A model generated the notes under the pieces. That model was given only the letters and a program-made list of their open reading frames with translations, did no database searches and had not been told where the DNA came from. A stretch of DNA of 64,000 nucleotides from assembly GCA_937926205.1 (NCBI GenBank), contig CALEYL010000046.1, forward strand, positions 85,528 to 149,527. The letters run 5' to 3'. Source of the DNA: an uncultured Saprospiraceae bacterium. Its GTDB lineage: Bacteria; Bacteroidota; Bacteroidia; Chitinophagales; Saprospiraceae. Shown here piece after piece: positions 26,583 through 34,474 of this stretch (within the stretch, counting starts at the first letter, position 1; every line of letters begins with the position of its first letter). The translations under genes and the position numbers were made by a program.

Positions 26583-27326
26583 TCAATATTCCCCATTCGA
26601 AAAATTGCTCAACAAAAAAGTCAGGCCGATCTGTGGCATTAGCAGCGTAGTGGGAGATGATTTTTCTTCAAAGGCATCAATAGGGTCGTCGTAATTGACA
26701 TTTTCGCCTGGCTTTCGTACCAGGTAACTGGCGTTGCCTCCGGGAAGATAGGCGCAGCGCAGATCCAAATAAATCCCCTGGGATCTGGAAACGTCAAATT
26801 GGATGCCCAAAGCAGCCCCATAACTAAAAGCCCAATCCCCGCGTTCTACCCGACTGTCTTCAGAATCCTCAATCGTGTTCCCGTTGTTGTCTTTTTCTGT
26901 GAGTCGGGTACGGGTATACAGGTTTTTGGTACCCATCATGCCGTCTATATATGGCCGGATTGGACCGTTGATATTAGGTTGTACCCGAAACATGCCGTGC
27001 ATCAAAAAGATGCTGTTGCTGGTCCGGAGTTCGTATCCTTTGATAAAACCGCCGACATTTACAGCATAATCTGCCGTTTCGCGGTCGTAAGACATGGCGG
27101 AAAATTCTGCGCCGGCATACAAGGGCATTTTCCCCAGCTGAAAAAGGATCAAACCGCCTCCGCCAATTCCTACCTGGTCAAGATTTTCTTTAAACCCCTG
27201 TTGCGGAATGCCCAATTGAAAATTACCATTGAGGAAAGCATGCCAGGATTCCATCGGTTCCTCTTCCTGAGCAGAGAGCAGGCTACAAAAAAGCAAGGCG
27301 GAAATAACAGTTACGAGGTGTTTCAT
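26583..27326 (-). CDS. Outer-membrane beta-barrel protein
   Basis: The ATG at 27324-27326 begins a signal peptide (MKHLVTVISALLFCSLLSAQ); an upstream start at 27374 would add a non-signal stretch. The 247 residues show alternating strands (IGGGGLILFQLGKMPLYAGAE, then a segment ending LPQIGLTFLLS) typical of an 8-10 strand barrel with an insertion rich in Asp/Glu/Asn near 150-170. No named family is evident. A TATTTTTG box at 27344-27351 (minus strand) lies 18 bases upstream and fits a -7 element. The spacer 26389-26582 shows no feature. Confidence 0.75.
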   Translation of the reverse strand: MKHLVTVISALLFCSLLSAQEEEPMESWHAFLNGNFQLGIPQQGFKENLDQVGIGGGGLILFQLGKMPLYAGAEFSAMSYDRETADYAVNVGGFIKGYELRTSNSIFLMHGMFRVQPNINGPIRPYIDGMMGTKNLYTRTRLTEKDNNGNTIEDSEDSRVERGDWAFSYGAALGIQFDVSRSQGIYLDLRCAYLPGGNASYLVRKPGENVNYDDPIDAFEEKSSPTTLLMPQIGLTFLLSNFSNGEY

Positions 27327-27550
27327 ATGGGTAGTTTTTTTTACAAAAATACAGGCAAAACACAATACGCACATAAAATATTTGCGATTCTTCGACCTTT
27401 AGCTAATTTTATGCGACGCTTTTTACAGCATGGCAGACAGACTATCCGGTTTTATGCGTCGAAAAAAAAAATGGACGCATGTGATACTTTTCTGTCATTT
27501 TGTGTCAATAATCAATCGTCTTATTATTCATCATTAAAAACTTTTTCAGG

Positions 27551-27892
27551 ATGAAGTTTGAAATATTTCAAAGCGAAGCGAGCGACAAGTTTTACTTCCG
27601 GCTGAAAGCAGGCAATGGCCAGATCATTCTTTCCAGCCAGGCTTATGCCAGTAAAGCAAGTTGCAAAAACGGTGTTGAGTCGGTAAAGGCAAATGCCAGC
27701 AACGATGCCAATTTCGAGCGCAAAGAAGCCTCAAACGGAAAAATGCACTTCAATTTGCTCGCAGCTAACAAGCAGGTCATCGGATCCAGCCAGATGTACG
27801 CTTCCAAAGCGACCATGGAAAATGGCATCCAATCTGTGAAGACGACCGCACCTCAGGCAAGCATTGAAGACCTGACAGGCTCGAAAGATTAA
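27551..27892 (+). CDS. YegP/UPF0339 (DUF1508) protein, two tandem repeats
   Basis: The 113-residue protein holds two copies of the DUF1508 unit. The first is MKFEIFQSEASDKFYFRLKA...GNGQIILSSQAYASKASCKNGVESVK; the second is NGKMHFNLLAANKQVIGSSQMYASKATMENGIQSVK. The family is widespread and is linked to stress responses, with no defined activity. The tandem arrangement is normal. A C-free GGTTAAA array starts 18 bases after its stop codon. Confidence 0.93.
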   Translation: MKFEIFQSEASDKFYFRLKAGNGQIILSSQAYASKASCKNGVESVKANASNDANFERKEASNGKMHFNLLAANKQVIGSSQMYASKATMENGIQSVKTTAPQASIEDLTGSKD

Positions 27893-27909
27893 TTTTCCGA
27901 ATCAGATAA

Positions 27910-27960
27910 CAAGGTTAAAGTGAAAGGTTAAAGGGTAAGGGTTAAAGGTTAAAGTAAAGG
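27910..27960 (+). repeat. GGTTAAA-type array after the yegP-like gene
   Basis: About seven degenerate units of GGTTAAA, without C after the first few bases, follow the stop codon at 27892. The rest of the spacer to 28198 shows nothing else. The same word in the same sense follows pgk, and its complement precedes the SRPBCC gene. Confidence 0.7.
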
Positions 27961-28198
27961 GGATAGTGGTAGAACGCATTAGGCAAGTCTGAAGCCATCA
28001 ATCTCCGTTTTCTTTGAATGTGATCAATTTTACCCTTTAACCAATACCATTCCAGCCAAAAGCAAGTACTCCACTCCTCCGGTCGCCTGCCATTTGAAAG
28101 TTTATCAAGCTCCTGAATGCGCTTCTATTTAAGCCTTTTATCCACAGACTGAACTTTTTGAGTCTGTTGTGCTGTTTGTTTCGCAAAACACACCCGAA

Positions 28199-29443
28199 AT
28201 GGCGCTTTTTAAACACCTTATCAGCCTTTATCAAAAATCATTCAGTGGCTTGTCCAGAGACATCTGGCTCCTGGCTTTTGTTTCCTTTATCAACCGCAGT
28301 GGAACAATGGTTCTGCCTTTTATGACGGTTTATCTGACGCAGGAGTTAAATTTCAGCAAAGGGAAAGCGGGCATTGTCATGGGGTGTTTTGGCATGGGGT
28401 CTATACTCGGCACTTACCTCGGCGGCTATCTGACAGACCGCATTGGGTACTACCGGGTGATGTTCTGGACGCTCATTGGAAGCGGCATTGTCTTCATTTT
28501 GATGGCTCATGTCCACCAATTCGAATGGCTCTGTATTTCGGTTTTTGTACTGAGCCTGATTGCGGATGCTTTCAGACCTGCGAATATTTCGGCAGCTTCA
28601 TTTTACAGTGTAGTGGCAAACAGAACCCGTTCTTTTTCGCTTTTGCGCCTTGCCGTGAATCTTGGATTTGCAGTTGGCCCGGCAGTTGGCGGGATTCTGG
28701 CAGGCCTGAAAGGATACAGCTGGCTTTTTTGGGTCGACGGCCTCACGTGTATCGCTGCAGCCGTGTTGATGCGGATTTTTCTGACAGAGAAAAAAGAAGC
28801 TACTCATGAAGTGCACCCTGAACAGGATGTGCCTCTGGCCAATTCTGCTTACCGGGATAAATATTTTCTTTGGTTCATTGTATTGACGCTGCTTTCAGCA
28901 TTCGCGTTTATGCAGCTGTTTGCTACCTTGCCTGTTTTTCTGAAAGAGGATTTTTTACTCGGAGAAACACAGATCGGCTGGCTGCTTGCGCTCAACGGCC
29001 TGCTCATTGCTGCACTGGAAATGCCCATTGTGTTTACACTGGAACCCAGACAGGCGCCACTGCGCATCATCCGGATTGGCTCGTTACTGATCGGCATGTC
29101 CTTCTGGGTCTTTAATTTTTTCCCGCATGCCATGCCTCTGGCGGTATTTTCCATGATTGTGATCACGTTTGGAGAAATCCTGAATCTGCCGTTTACCAAT
29201 TCGTTTGCCGTTTCCCGTTCCCGGCCTGAAAACAGGGGGCAATATATGGCTTTGTATGGCATGGCTTTTTCGGCCGCCCATGTGCTCGCTCCGGTCATTG
29301 GATTGAAGATCGTCGAAGCCTTTGGTTATTCGACCTTATGGCATGTTTTGATGGCGTGTTGTGCTGCGGCCGCGATCGGTTTCACAGTGCTGCGCCAGCG
29401 GATGCTGCGATTTAACCGGGTTGTTCCACAAACCACCAGTTAA
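28199..29443 (+). CDS. Major facilitator superfamily transporter
   Basis: The ATG at 28199 gives 414 residues; a GTG at 28169 is an alternative. Twelve hydrophobic helices are present. The loop 2-3 signature is GGYLTDRIGYYRVM near residue 78, and RLAVNLGFAVGPAVGG near 148 is the drug-efflux-like helix 5 motif. A hydrophilic loop near 195-220 separates the halves. The substrate cannot be inferred; a multidrug or metabolite exporter is most likely. It converges with the PhzF gene. Confidence 0.9.
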   Translation: MALFKHLISLYQKSFSGLSRDIWLLAFVSFINRSGTMVLPFMTVYLTQELNFSKGKAGIVMGCFGMGSILGTYLGGYLTDRIGYYRVMFWTLIGSGIVFILMAHVHQFEWLCISVFVLSLIADAFRPANISAASFYSVVANRTRSFSLLRLAVNLGFAVGPAVGGILAGLKGYSWLFWVDGLTCIAAAVLMRIFLTEKKEATHEVHPEQDVPLANSAYRDKYFLWFIVLTLLSAFAFMQLFATLPVFLKEDFLLGETQIGWLLALNGLLIAALEMPIVFTLEPRQAPLRIIRIGSLLIGMSFWVFNFFPHAMPLAVFSMIVITFGEILNLPFTNSFAVSRSRPENRGQYMALYGMAFSAAHVLAPVIGLKIVEAFGYSTLWHVLMACCAAAAIGFTVLRQRMLRFNRVVPQTTS

Positions 29444-29453
29444 ACATGAGACA

Positions 29454-30251
29454 TCAGAGGTTTTCCAGGTGGGCGTTACCGATCATATAGGTGACGGCCT
29501 GGCCGATGAGTTCGACCCGATCGTTCTGCATGCGGCATTTCAGAGAGCCCCCACGGCGGGAAATTTGCCGGGCAAACAATTCCTGCTTACCTAGTCGATC
29601 AGACCAGTAAGGCGCCATGGTGGTATGCGCAGATCCGGTAACAGGGTCCTCATCGATGCCGGCATTCGGATAAAAACAGCGTGAAATAAAATCAGCGCTG
29701 TTGTCGTCACAAGGCGCAGTAACGATAACGCCACGCCCCTGAAGGCGCCGCATGGCAGCAAAATCGGGTTTAAGCGCTGCAATTTGCTGGCGATTTTCAA
29801 GCACGGCAAGGTAATCTTCGCGGCCAAGGAATACTTTGACGGGCGTAATGCCAAGGGCAACAATCAAAGCCAGCGGGGCAGATACATGTCGGAGTGTGTC
29901 CGTTGGGAAATTCATCATATACCCTTCCGGGGTGCGTTGAACCGTAAGCTGCCCGCTTAAAGTATGGAAAACAACCTGATCTGCCTGATAGCCGAGGTGG
30001 TTGTACAACACGTGCGAAGTAGCCAACGTTGCATGCCCGCATAATTTGACTTCGGTGGTTGGCGTGAACCACCGAAGTCGAAACCCATTGGATTCGGGCA
30101 CAAAATAGGCCGTTTCCGAAAGGTTGTTTTCATGTGCAATGGCCTGAAGCAATTCATCCGGAAGCCACTCCTGCAAAGGGCAGATCGCAGCCGGGTTGCC
30201 GCTGAACAAACGATCCGTGAAAGCGTCTACCTGATAAATTGTCAACTCCAT
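29454..30251 (-). CDS. PhzF-family isomerase/epimerase
   Basis: A 265-residue protein of the diaminopimelate-epimerase fold. Signatures are QVDAFTDRLFSGNPAAIC at the N-terminus, NNLSETAYF with the catalytic Glu near residue 46, RWFTPTTEVKLCGHATLA near 60-77, and DPVTGSAHTTMAPYW near 204. PhzF isomerises a phenazine precursor, but most family members act on other, unknown small metabolites. No phenazine genes are nearby. It lies 26 bases downstream of yebC and may be co-transcribed with it. Confidence 0.92.
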   Translation of the reverse strand: MELTIYQVDAFTDRLFSGNPAAICPLQEWLPDELLQAIAHENNLSETAYFVPESNGFRLRWFTPTTEVKLCGHATLATSHVLYNHLGYQADQVVFHTLSGQLTVQRTPEGYMMNFPTDTLRHVSAPLALIVALGITPVKVFLGREDYLAVLENRQQIAALKPDFAAMRRLQGRGVIVTAPCDDNSADFISRCFYPNAGIDEDPVTGSAHTTMAPYWSDRLGKQELFARQISRRGGSLKCRMQNDRVELIGQAVTYMIGNAHLENL

Positions 30252-30277
30252 AGTATGTCTTAATTTGTGGACACTAC

Positions 30278-30997
30278 TTATTCGCTCATGTCCATATTGT
30301 GGAACACATTGAGCACATCATCATCTTCTTCCATTTTTTCAATCAAACGAATCACCTCATCCGCCTGCGCATCATCAAGTTTTTTCGCGTGCACCGGAAT
30401 CCGGATTGCCTCGGCATTCTGCACTTCAATGTTGCGCTCTTCCAGCGCCTTTTGTAAAGAGCCGAAATTAACAAAGCTGGTGTACAAAGCCAACAAGCCA
30501 TCTTCGTCTTCGAGAATTTCTTCCAGGCCAAAATCGATCAGTTCCAGTTCCAATTCTTCCAGATCGATGCCTTCTGCATTGATTTTAATGACGCCGCGGT
30601 GCTGAAACATGAATTCAACAGAACCCGAAGTGCCCAGGCTACCGCCGTATTTTGAAAAAATATGCCGGACGTTGGCAACGGTACGGTTGATGTTGTTCGT
30701 TGCCGTCTCTACCATCAGAGCAATTCCGTGCGGTGCATAACCTTCATACAGTACTTCATCGTAGTCCTCTGCATCTTTGGAAGTTGCTTTTTTAATGGCA
30801 TTTTCCACGTTGGCTTTTGGCATATTGACGGCCTTCGCGTTCTGGATGGCCATACGAAGGCGGGCATTGTAGTTGGGATCACCGCCGCCTTCTTTTACTG
30901 CGATGGCTATTTCCCGGCCGATGCGGGTAAAAGCTTTTGCCATTCCCGACCAGCGCTTCATCTTGCGGTCTTTACGATATTCAAATGCGCGTCCCAT
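30278..30997 (-). CDS. YebC/PmpR-family protein (TACO1-like)
   Basis: A 239-residue protein with the family start MGRAFEYRKDRKMKRWSGMAKAF, the RIGREIAIAVKEGGGDP helix and GGSLGTSGSVEFMF near 123. Members were first described as transcription regulators and are now also linked to relief of ribosome stalling (family knowledge). The length is standard. The ATG at 30995-30997 directly abuts nine heptamer repeats reading ATCTAAC-like in the sense direction, an unusual leader. Confidence 0.95.
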   Translation of the reverse strand: MGRAFEYRKDRKMKRWSGMAKAFTRIGREIAIAVKEGGGDPNYNARLRMAIQNAKAVNMPKANVENAIKKATSKDAEDYDEVLYEGYAPHGIALMVETATNNINRTVANVRHIFSKYGGSLGTSGSVEFMFQHRGVIKINAEGIDLEELELELIDFGLEEILEDEDGLLALYTSFVNFGSLQKALEERNIEVQNAEAIRIPVHAKKLDDAQADEVIRLIEKMEEDDDVLNVFHNMDMSE

Positions 30998-31060
30998 ATC
31001 AGATGTTAGATGTCAGATGTTAGATATTAGATGTTAGACGTCAGATTTTAGATGTTAGAT
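30998..31060 (-). repeat. Nine-unit heptamer array touching the yebC-type start codon
   Basis: Read on the minus strand, 63 bases split exactly into nine heptamers of the form [A/G]TCT[A/G]AN, the last one (ATCTGAT) touching the ATG. G is scarce in the sense strand. Beyond it, 31061-31272 shows no gene. Confidence 0.85.
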
Positions 31061-31272
31061 GCACTATTGTCTGTCCTTTTAGTGTATAGGCCGTTAAAAA
31101 CAGGCAGTAATTAACCAAACAGTCCAAAATGCGGGTGCGAAGATAATCATTCTAATTTTTGTTAGCTGACTTGCCTGCAAATTTGTGAAAACAACCCTTT
31201 TGGTATAAGGAGTGTTACATTTTACGAAACCGGCAACTATAGCCACAATCTTCAATTGCAACATCAACAAAC

Positions 31273-31869
31273 ATGCGCGGCGACATCCGTAAAAACATAG
31301 AACGCCACATTGAGCTAAGCGATGCAGAATTCAGCCATTTCATGACGTTTTTGAGCAGTCGAAAATTGCTCAAGCGCCAATTTTTGGTGCAGGAAGGCGA
31401 TTACACAAAACACTCCTACTATGTCGTAAAAGGGTGCGTCAGGGCGTTCAAAGTGGATGATTCCGGCAAAGAGCACGTCATCCAGTTCGCATTGGAAGAC
31501 TGGTGGGTTGGCGACATGGCAGCGCTTTCAACCCAAACCCCGGCAAGACTGAACATAGAGTGCATGGAAAATTGTGAAGTACTTCAAATTGGCTACGATG
31601 ACCAGGAGCGCCTGTATGTTGAATTGCCAAAATTTGAGCGTTTCTTCCGCATCATCATCCAAAAATCATTGGTAGCCACCCAAAATCGTCTGCTTTCTGT
31701 GATGAGTCAGCCTGCTTATGACCGCTACATTGAATTTATGGAACGCTATCCTCAAATCGTACAACGCGTTGCAAATCATCACATTGCCTCTTATCTCGGC
31801 ATTACTCCGGAGAGCCTGAGCCGCCTCAGAAAAGAAGGATCTATGCGCAACGAACGCCAAAAATCTTGA
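31273..31869 (+). CDS. Crp/Fnr-family transcription regulator
   Basis: A 198-residue protein. Residues 15-120 are a cyclic-nucleotide-binding-like beta roll (GDYTKHSYYVVKGCVRAFKVDDSGKE). A long dimer helix follows, and then a C-terminal winged helix with ASYLGITPESLSRLRKE as recognition helix. No Cys cluster for an FeS centre is present, so it is not a classic Fnr. It lies 105 bases upstream of the yceI-dioxygenase-yceI group and plausibly regulates it (inference from context). Confidence 0.88.
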   Translation: MRGDIRKNIERHIELSDAEFSHFMTFLSSRKLLKRQFLVQEGDYTKHSYYVVKGCVRAFKVDDSGKEHVIQFALEDWWVGDMAALSTQTPARLNIECMENCEVLQIGYDDQERLYVELPKFERFFRIIIQKSLVATQNRLLSVMSQPAYDRYIEFMERYPQIVQRVANHHIASYLGITPESLSRLRKEGSMRNERQKS

Positions 31870-31901
31870 TCTACATCAATGTTATTTCTTAACCTGCCTT
31901 A

Positions 31902-31933
31902 TTGGTCGGCGGATTCCCATGCCGGTATCTTTG
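31902..31933 (+). promoter_or_regulatory. Bacteroidota-type promoter of the first yceI gene
   Basis: TTG at 31902-31904 and TATCTTTG at 31926-31933 are 21 bases apart, fitting the -33/-7 pattern TTTG...TAnnTTTG. The start codon lies 41 bases downstream of the -7 box. Confidence 0.6.
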
Positions 31934-31974
31934 CAGCATCAATTTTTTGATACTAATAAAAAAATCACAAAATC

Positions 31975-32523
31975 ATGCAAGCACAAGCAGTAGCCAGCCA
32001 ATGGGCAATAGATTTAGCGCACAGCGAAATCAATTTCAAAGTTAAACACCTGATGATCAGTACAGTGACAGGTAAATTCACGGATTTTTCAGCAACTGTC
32101 GAATCTGAGAACGAAGATTTTCAGGATGCCTACATCACATTCGAAGCACAAACGGCTTCCATCACAACGGGCAATGAGCATCGTGATGAGCATTTAAAAA
32201 GTGCAGATTTTTTCGATGCAGAGCAGTTCCCTGTAATGCGCTTCGAATCCAGCTCTTTCCGGCAAATCAGCGGCAAGGACTACGAATTAAACGGCAATCT
32301 TGCCATCCGCGGCGTTACCAATCCTGTTAAACTTGCTGTTGAATTCAATGGTACCCACAAAGATCCATGGGGCAACATCAAAGCAGGTTTTGAGCTGAGT
32401 GGAAAAATCAACCGCACTGATTTCGGCCTGAAGTGGAATGCCATTACCGAAGCCGGCGGCCTTACTGTTGGTGAAGAAGTAAAAATTGAAGCATTCATAG
32501 AGCTGACGCAACAAGCAGGCTAG
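31975..32523 (+). CDS. YceI-family protein, without signal peptide
   Basis: A 182-residue lipocalin-like YceI protein. The family pattern is clear: WAIDLAHSEINFKVKHLMISTVTGKFTDFSA at the start, HRDEHLKSADFFDAEQFPVMRFES near 62-85, and INRTDFGLKWN near 145. YceI proteins bind isoprenoids such as ubiquinone precursors (family knowledge). Unlike the copy at 33550, there is no signal peptide, so this one should stay in the cytoplasm. It precedes the dioxygenase gene by ten bases and is likely co-transcribed with it. Confidence 0.92.
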   Translation: MQAQAVASQWAIDLAHSEINFKVKHLMISTVTGKFTDFSATVESENEDFQDAYITFEAQTASITTGNEHRDEHLKSADFFDAEQFPVMRFESSSFRQISGKDYELNGNLAIRGVTNPVKLAVEFNGTHKDPWGNIKAGFELSGKINRTDFGLKWNAITEAGGLTVGEEVKIEAFIELTQQAG

Positions 32524-32533
32524 GCACTTGTTT

Positions 32534-33403
32534 ATGAATCGAAAATCATTTTTAAAACTTACGGCAGCGCTGCCACTTGCTTTTGCAGCAATGAAACTCA
32601 AGGACTTCGGACAATTGGCAAATACACTGGAATCTGGCGATTGCATGCCTGTTCTGTTTATCGGCCATGGTAACCCGATGAATGCCATTACAGACAACCA
32701 ATGGCACAAAAGCTGGGTGGAATTGGGGCAAAAACTACCGCCACCCAAAGCCATACTGTCGATTTCTGCGCATTGGCTTACCCGCGGCACCCATGTTTCG
32801 ATGAACGAACATCCCGAAACGATTCACGATTTCGGAGGTTTTCCGGACGAGCTGTTTCAACAGCAATATCCGGCTCCTGGCGCCGTGGACTATGCCAAAA
32901 TGGTGGTGGAAGGTGTGAAATCAACACCGGTTCACGAAAGTTACGACTGGGGCCTTGATCACGGTACATGGAGCGTCCTGAAGCCAATGTTTCCGGAAGC
33001 GCAGATCCCTGTTTTTCAAATGAGTATCGATTATTATAAGCCCCCGCAATACCACTATGATCTGGCGCGTGAACTGTCTTTTTTACGCAGTAAAGGCGTC
33101 CTGATCATAGGTAGCGGGAATGTGGTGCACAACCTGCGCGCTATTGCGCCAAACGGAGCATCACCAGACTGGGCATTGGAATTTGACGCCTTTGTAAAGG
33201 AAAAAATTGAAAACCAGGACCACCAATCGCTTGTTAACTATCAGCAAGCGGGTCAATTGGCACGAATGGCTCATCCGACCAACGACCATTATTTACCATT
33301 GATGTACGTATTGGGTTTGCAGGATAAAACGGATAACCTTCAGTTTTTCAATGAAACTTTTGATTTGGGGTCTATTTCGATGCGGAGTGTGATTCTTGGT
33401 TGA
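32534..33403 (+). CDS. LigB/DODA-type extradiol dioxygenase (YgiD-like)
   Basis: The ATG at 32534 is preferred over a TTG six bases earlier; 289 residues. The N-terminus MNRKSFLKLTAALPLAFA looks like a Tat-type leader. The catalytic region has PVLFIGHGNPMNA, ISAHWLTRG with a metal His, DFGGFPDELF, GLDHGTWSVL, and GSGNVVHNL near 195. YgiD and plant DODA proteins cleave 4,5-DOPA or other catechols using a divalent metal. The real substrate is unknown. It is flanked by two yceI genes, suggesting a shared quinone- or phenol-related role (inference). Confidence 0.9.
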   Translation: MNRKSFLKLTAALPLAFAAMKLKDFGQLANTLESGDCMPVLFIGHGNPMNAITDNQWHKSWVELGQKLPPPKAILSISAHWLTRGTHVSMNEHPETIHDFGGFPDELFQQQYPAPGAVDYAKMVVEGVKSTPVHESYDWGLDHGTWSVLKPMFPEAQIPVFQMSIDYYKPPQYHYDLARELSFLRSKGVLIIGSGNVVHNLRAIAPNGASPDWALEFDAFVKEKIENQDHQSLVNYQQAGQLARMAHPTNDHYLPLMYVLGLQDKTDNLQFFNETFDLGSISMRSVILG

Positions 33404-33549
33404 TTGGTTTATTTGTGGATTTGTTTATTTGTGGATGCCATTTCCAGATAAACAAATAACCAGATAAACAAATCAACAATTCTAAAAACAACCACATAAA
33501 CAAATCAACAATTTCGTAATCCATTAATTAACAAATAAACTTTAGTAAC
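33404..33549 (+). repeat. Self-complementary repeat spacer between dioxygenase and yceI-2
   Basis: The half after the dioxygenase stop is G/T-rich and C-poor (TTTATTTGTGGAT repeated). The half before the next start is A/C-rich and G-poor (AGATAAACAAATAACC and AACAAATCAAC words). The two halves are largely complementary and could fold into a hairpin in mRNA. Confidence 0.65.
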
Positions 33550-34125
33550 ATGAAAAAACTTTTTGTCCTTCCGGTTTTGGCTTTGGCCGCCATGTCATTC
33601 GCGCTCGTTTCTACCAATTACAATGTGGATGTAACATCCAGCAACATCGTATGGAATGGCTACAAAGTAACCGGATCGCACACCGGCAATGTGAAAGTGA
33701 AGTCAGGCAAACTGGCTATTGAAGGCGGCAAACTGACCGGCGGAAGTTTTGAAATCGACATGAATTCGATTGTTTGTACAGACGGCGCCGGCGACAGACT
33801 GGTAGGCCACCTTAAGTCAGACGACTTCTTTGGCGTAGCAACTTACCCAACGGCTAAGTTTGTTATTACGCGTGCCATCCCGACAGATACGAAAGGTAAC
33901 TACAAAATTGTGGGCAACCTGACGATCAAATCTACTACGAAAGAAATCAAGTTCAATGCCAACGTAGCTCCATCTGAAAATATGGTGAAAGCTACCGGCA
34001 AAATCGTCATTGACCGCTCTGAATTTGATGTACGTTATGGCTCAGGAAGCTTTTTCGACAGCCTTGGCGACAAGACCATTTACGATGAATTTGACCTGAA
34101 TGTGAGCCTCGTAGCGAAGCAGTAA
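33550..34125 (+). CDS. YceI-family protein with signal peptide
   Basis: A 191-residue YceI paralogue with a clear signal peptide (MKKLFVLPVLALAAMSFAL, cleavage near 20), so it is periplasmic. The body shows VTSSNIVWNGYKVTGSHTGNVKVKSG, DRLVGHLKSDDFFGVATYPTAKF near 83-105 and a VIDRSEFDVRYGSGSFFDSLGD region. It is more diverged from the canonical family than the copy at 31975, but the fold pattern is the same. It closes the Crp-yceI-dioxygenase-yceI cluster and is followed by a terminator. Confidence 0.92.
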   Translation: MKKLFVLPVLALAAMSFALVSTNYNVDVTSSNIVWNGYKVTGSHTGNVKVKSGKLAIEGGKLTGGSFEIDMNSIVCTDGAGDRLVGHLKSDDFFGVATYPTAKFVITRAIPTDTKGNYKIVGNLTIKSTTKEIKFNANVAPSENMVKATGKIVIDRSEFDVRYGSGSFFDSLGDKTIYDEFDLNVSLVAKQ

Positions 34126-34202
34126 TCGAATTAGGTTTAAACTAATCTAACCAGCGAAAACCAAAATCGCTGATCAAAGAGAAGTAGTTCGTATACCATT
34201 AA

Positions 34203-34248
34203 ACAGACCTTTCAGACCTCTTGTGTCTGAAAGGTCTGTCTTTTTTTT
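34203..34248 (+). terminator. Rho-independent terminator of the yceI cluster
   Basis: A perfect 15-bp stem (34203-34217 with 34225-34239), a 7-base loop and eight T at 34241-34248. The remaining spacer 34249-34474 shows no feature. Confidence 0.9.
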
Positions 34249-34474
34249 GTCCGGAACAAAGCCTCCAAATTTCGGTTTTCGGGTGCCAATCCGACGGATA
34301 CCCGACAAATCTGCTTTGTATTTACCTAATCAAACAACCCTTTTGCTCATAAAAGCACCAAACGATTAATATTACTGTGATTTTAAATCCAAAGGAGTTA
34401 AACTTTTAAGGCTTCTCCTGGATCTGAAATCATACCTCGTAGTTTATCTCAATCAATACAGACAAAAAACAGTT

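Noticed and set aside
30998..31060. Possible CRISPR array
   Set aside because: The units are seven bases long with no spacers; these are simple tandem heptamers.
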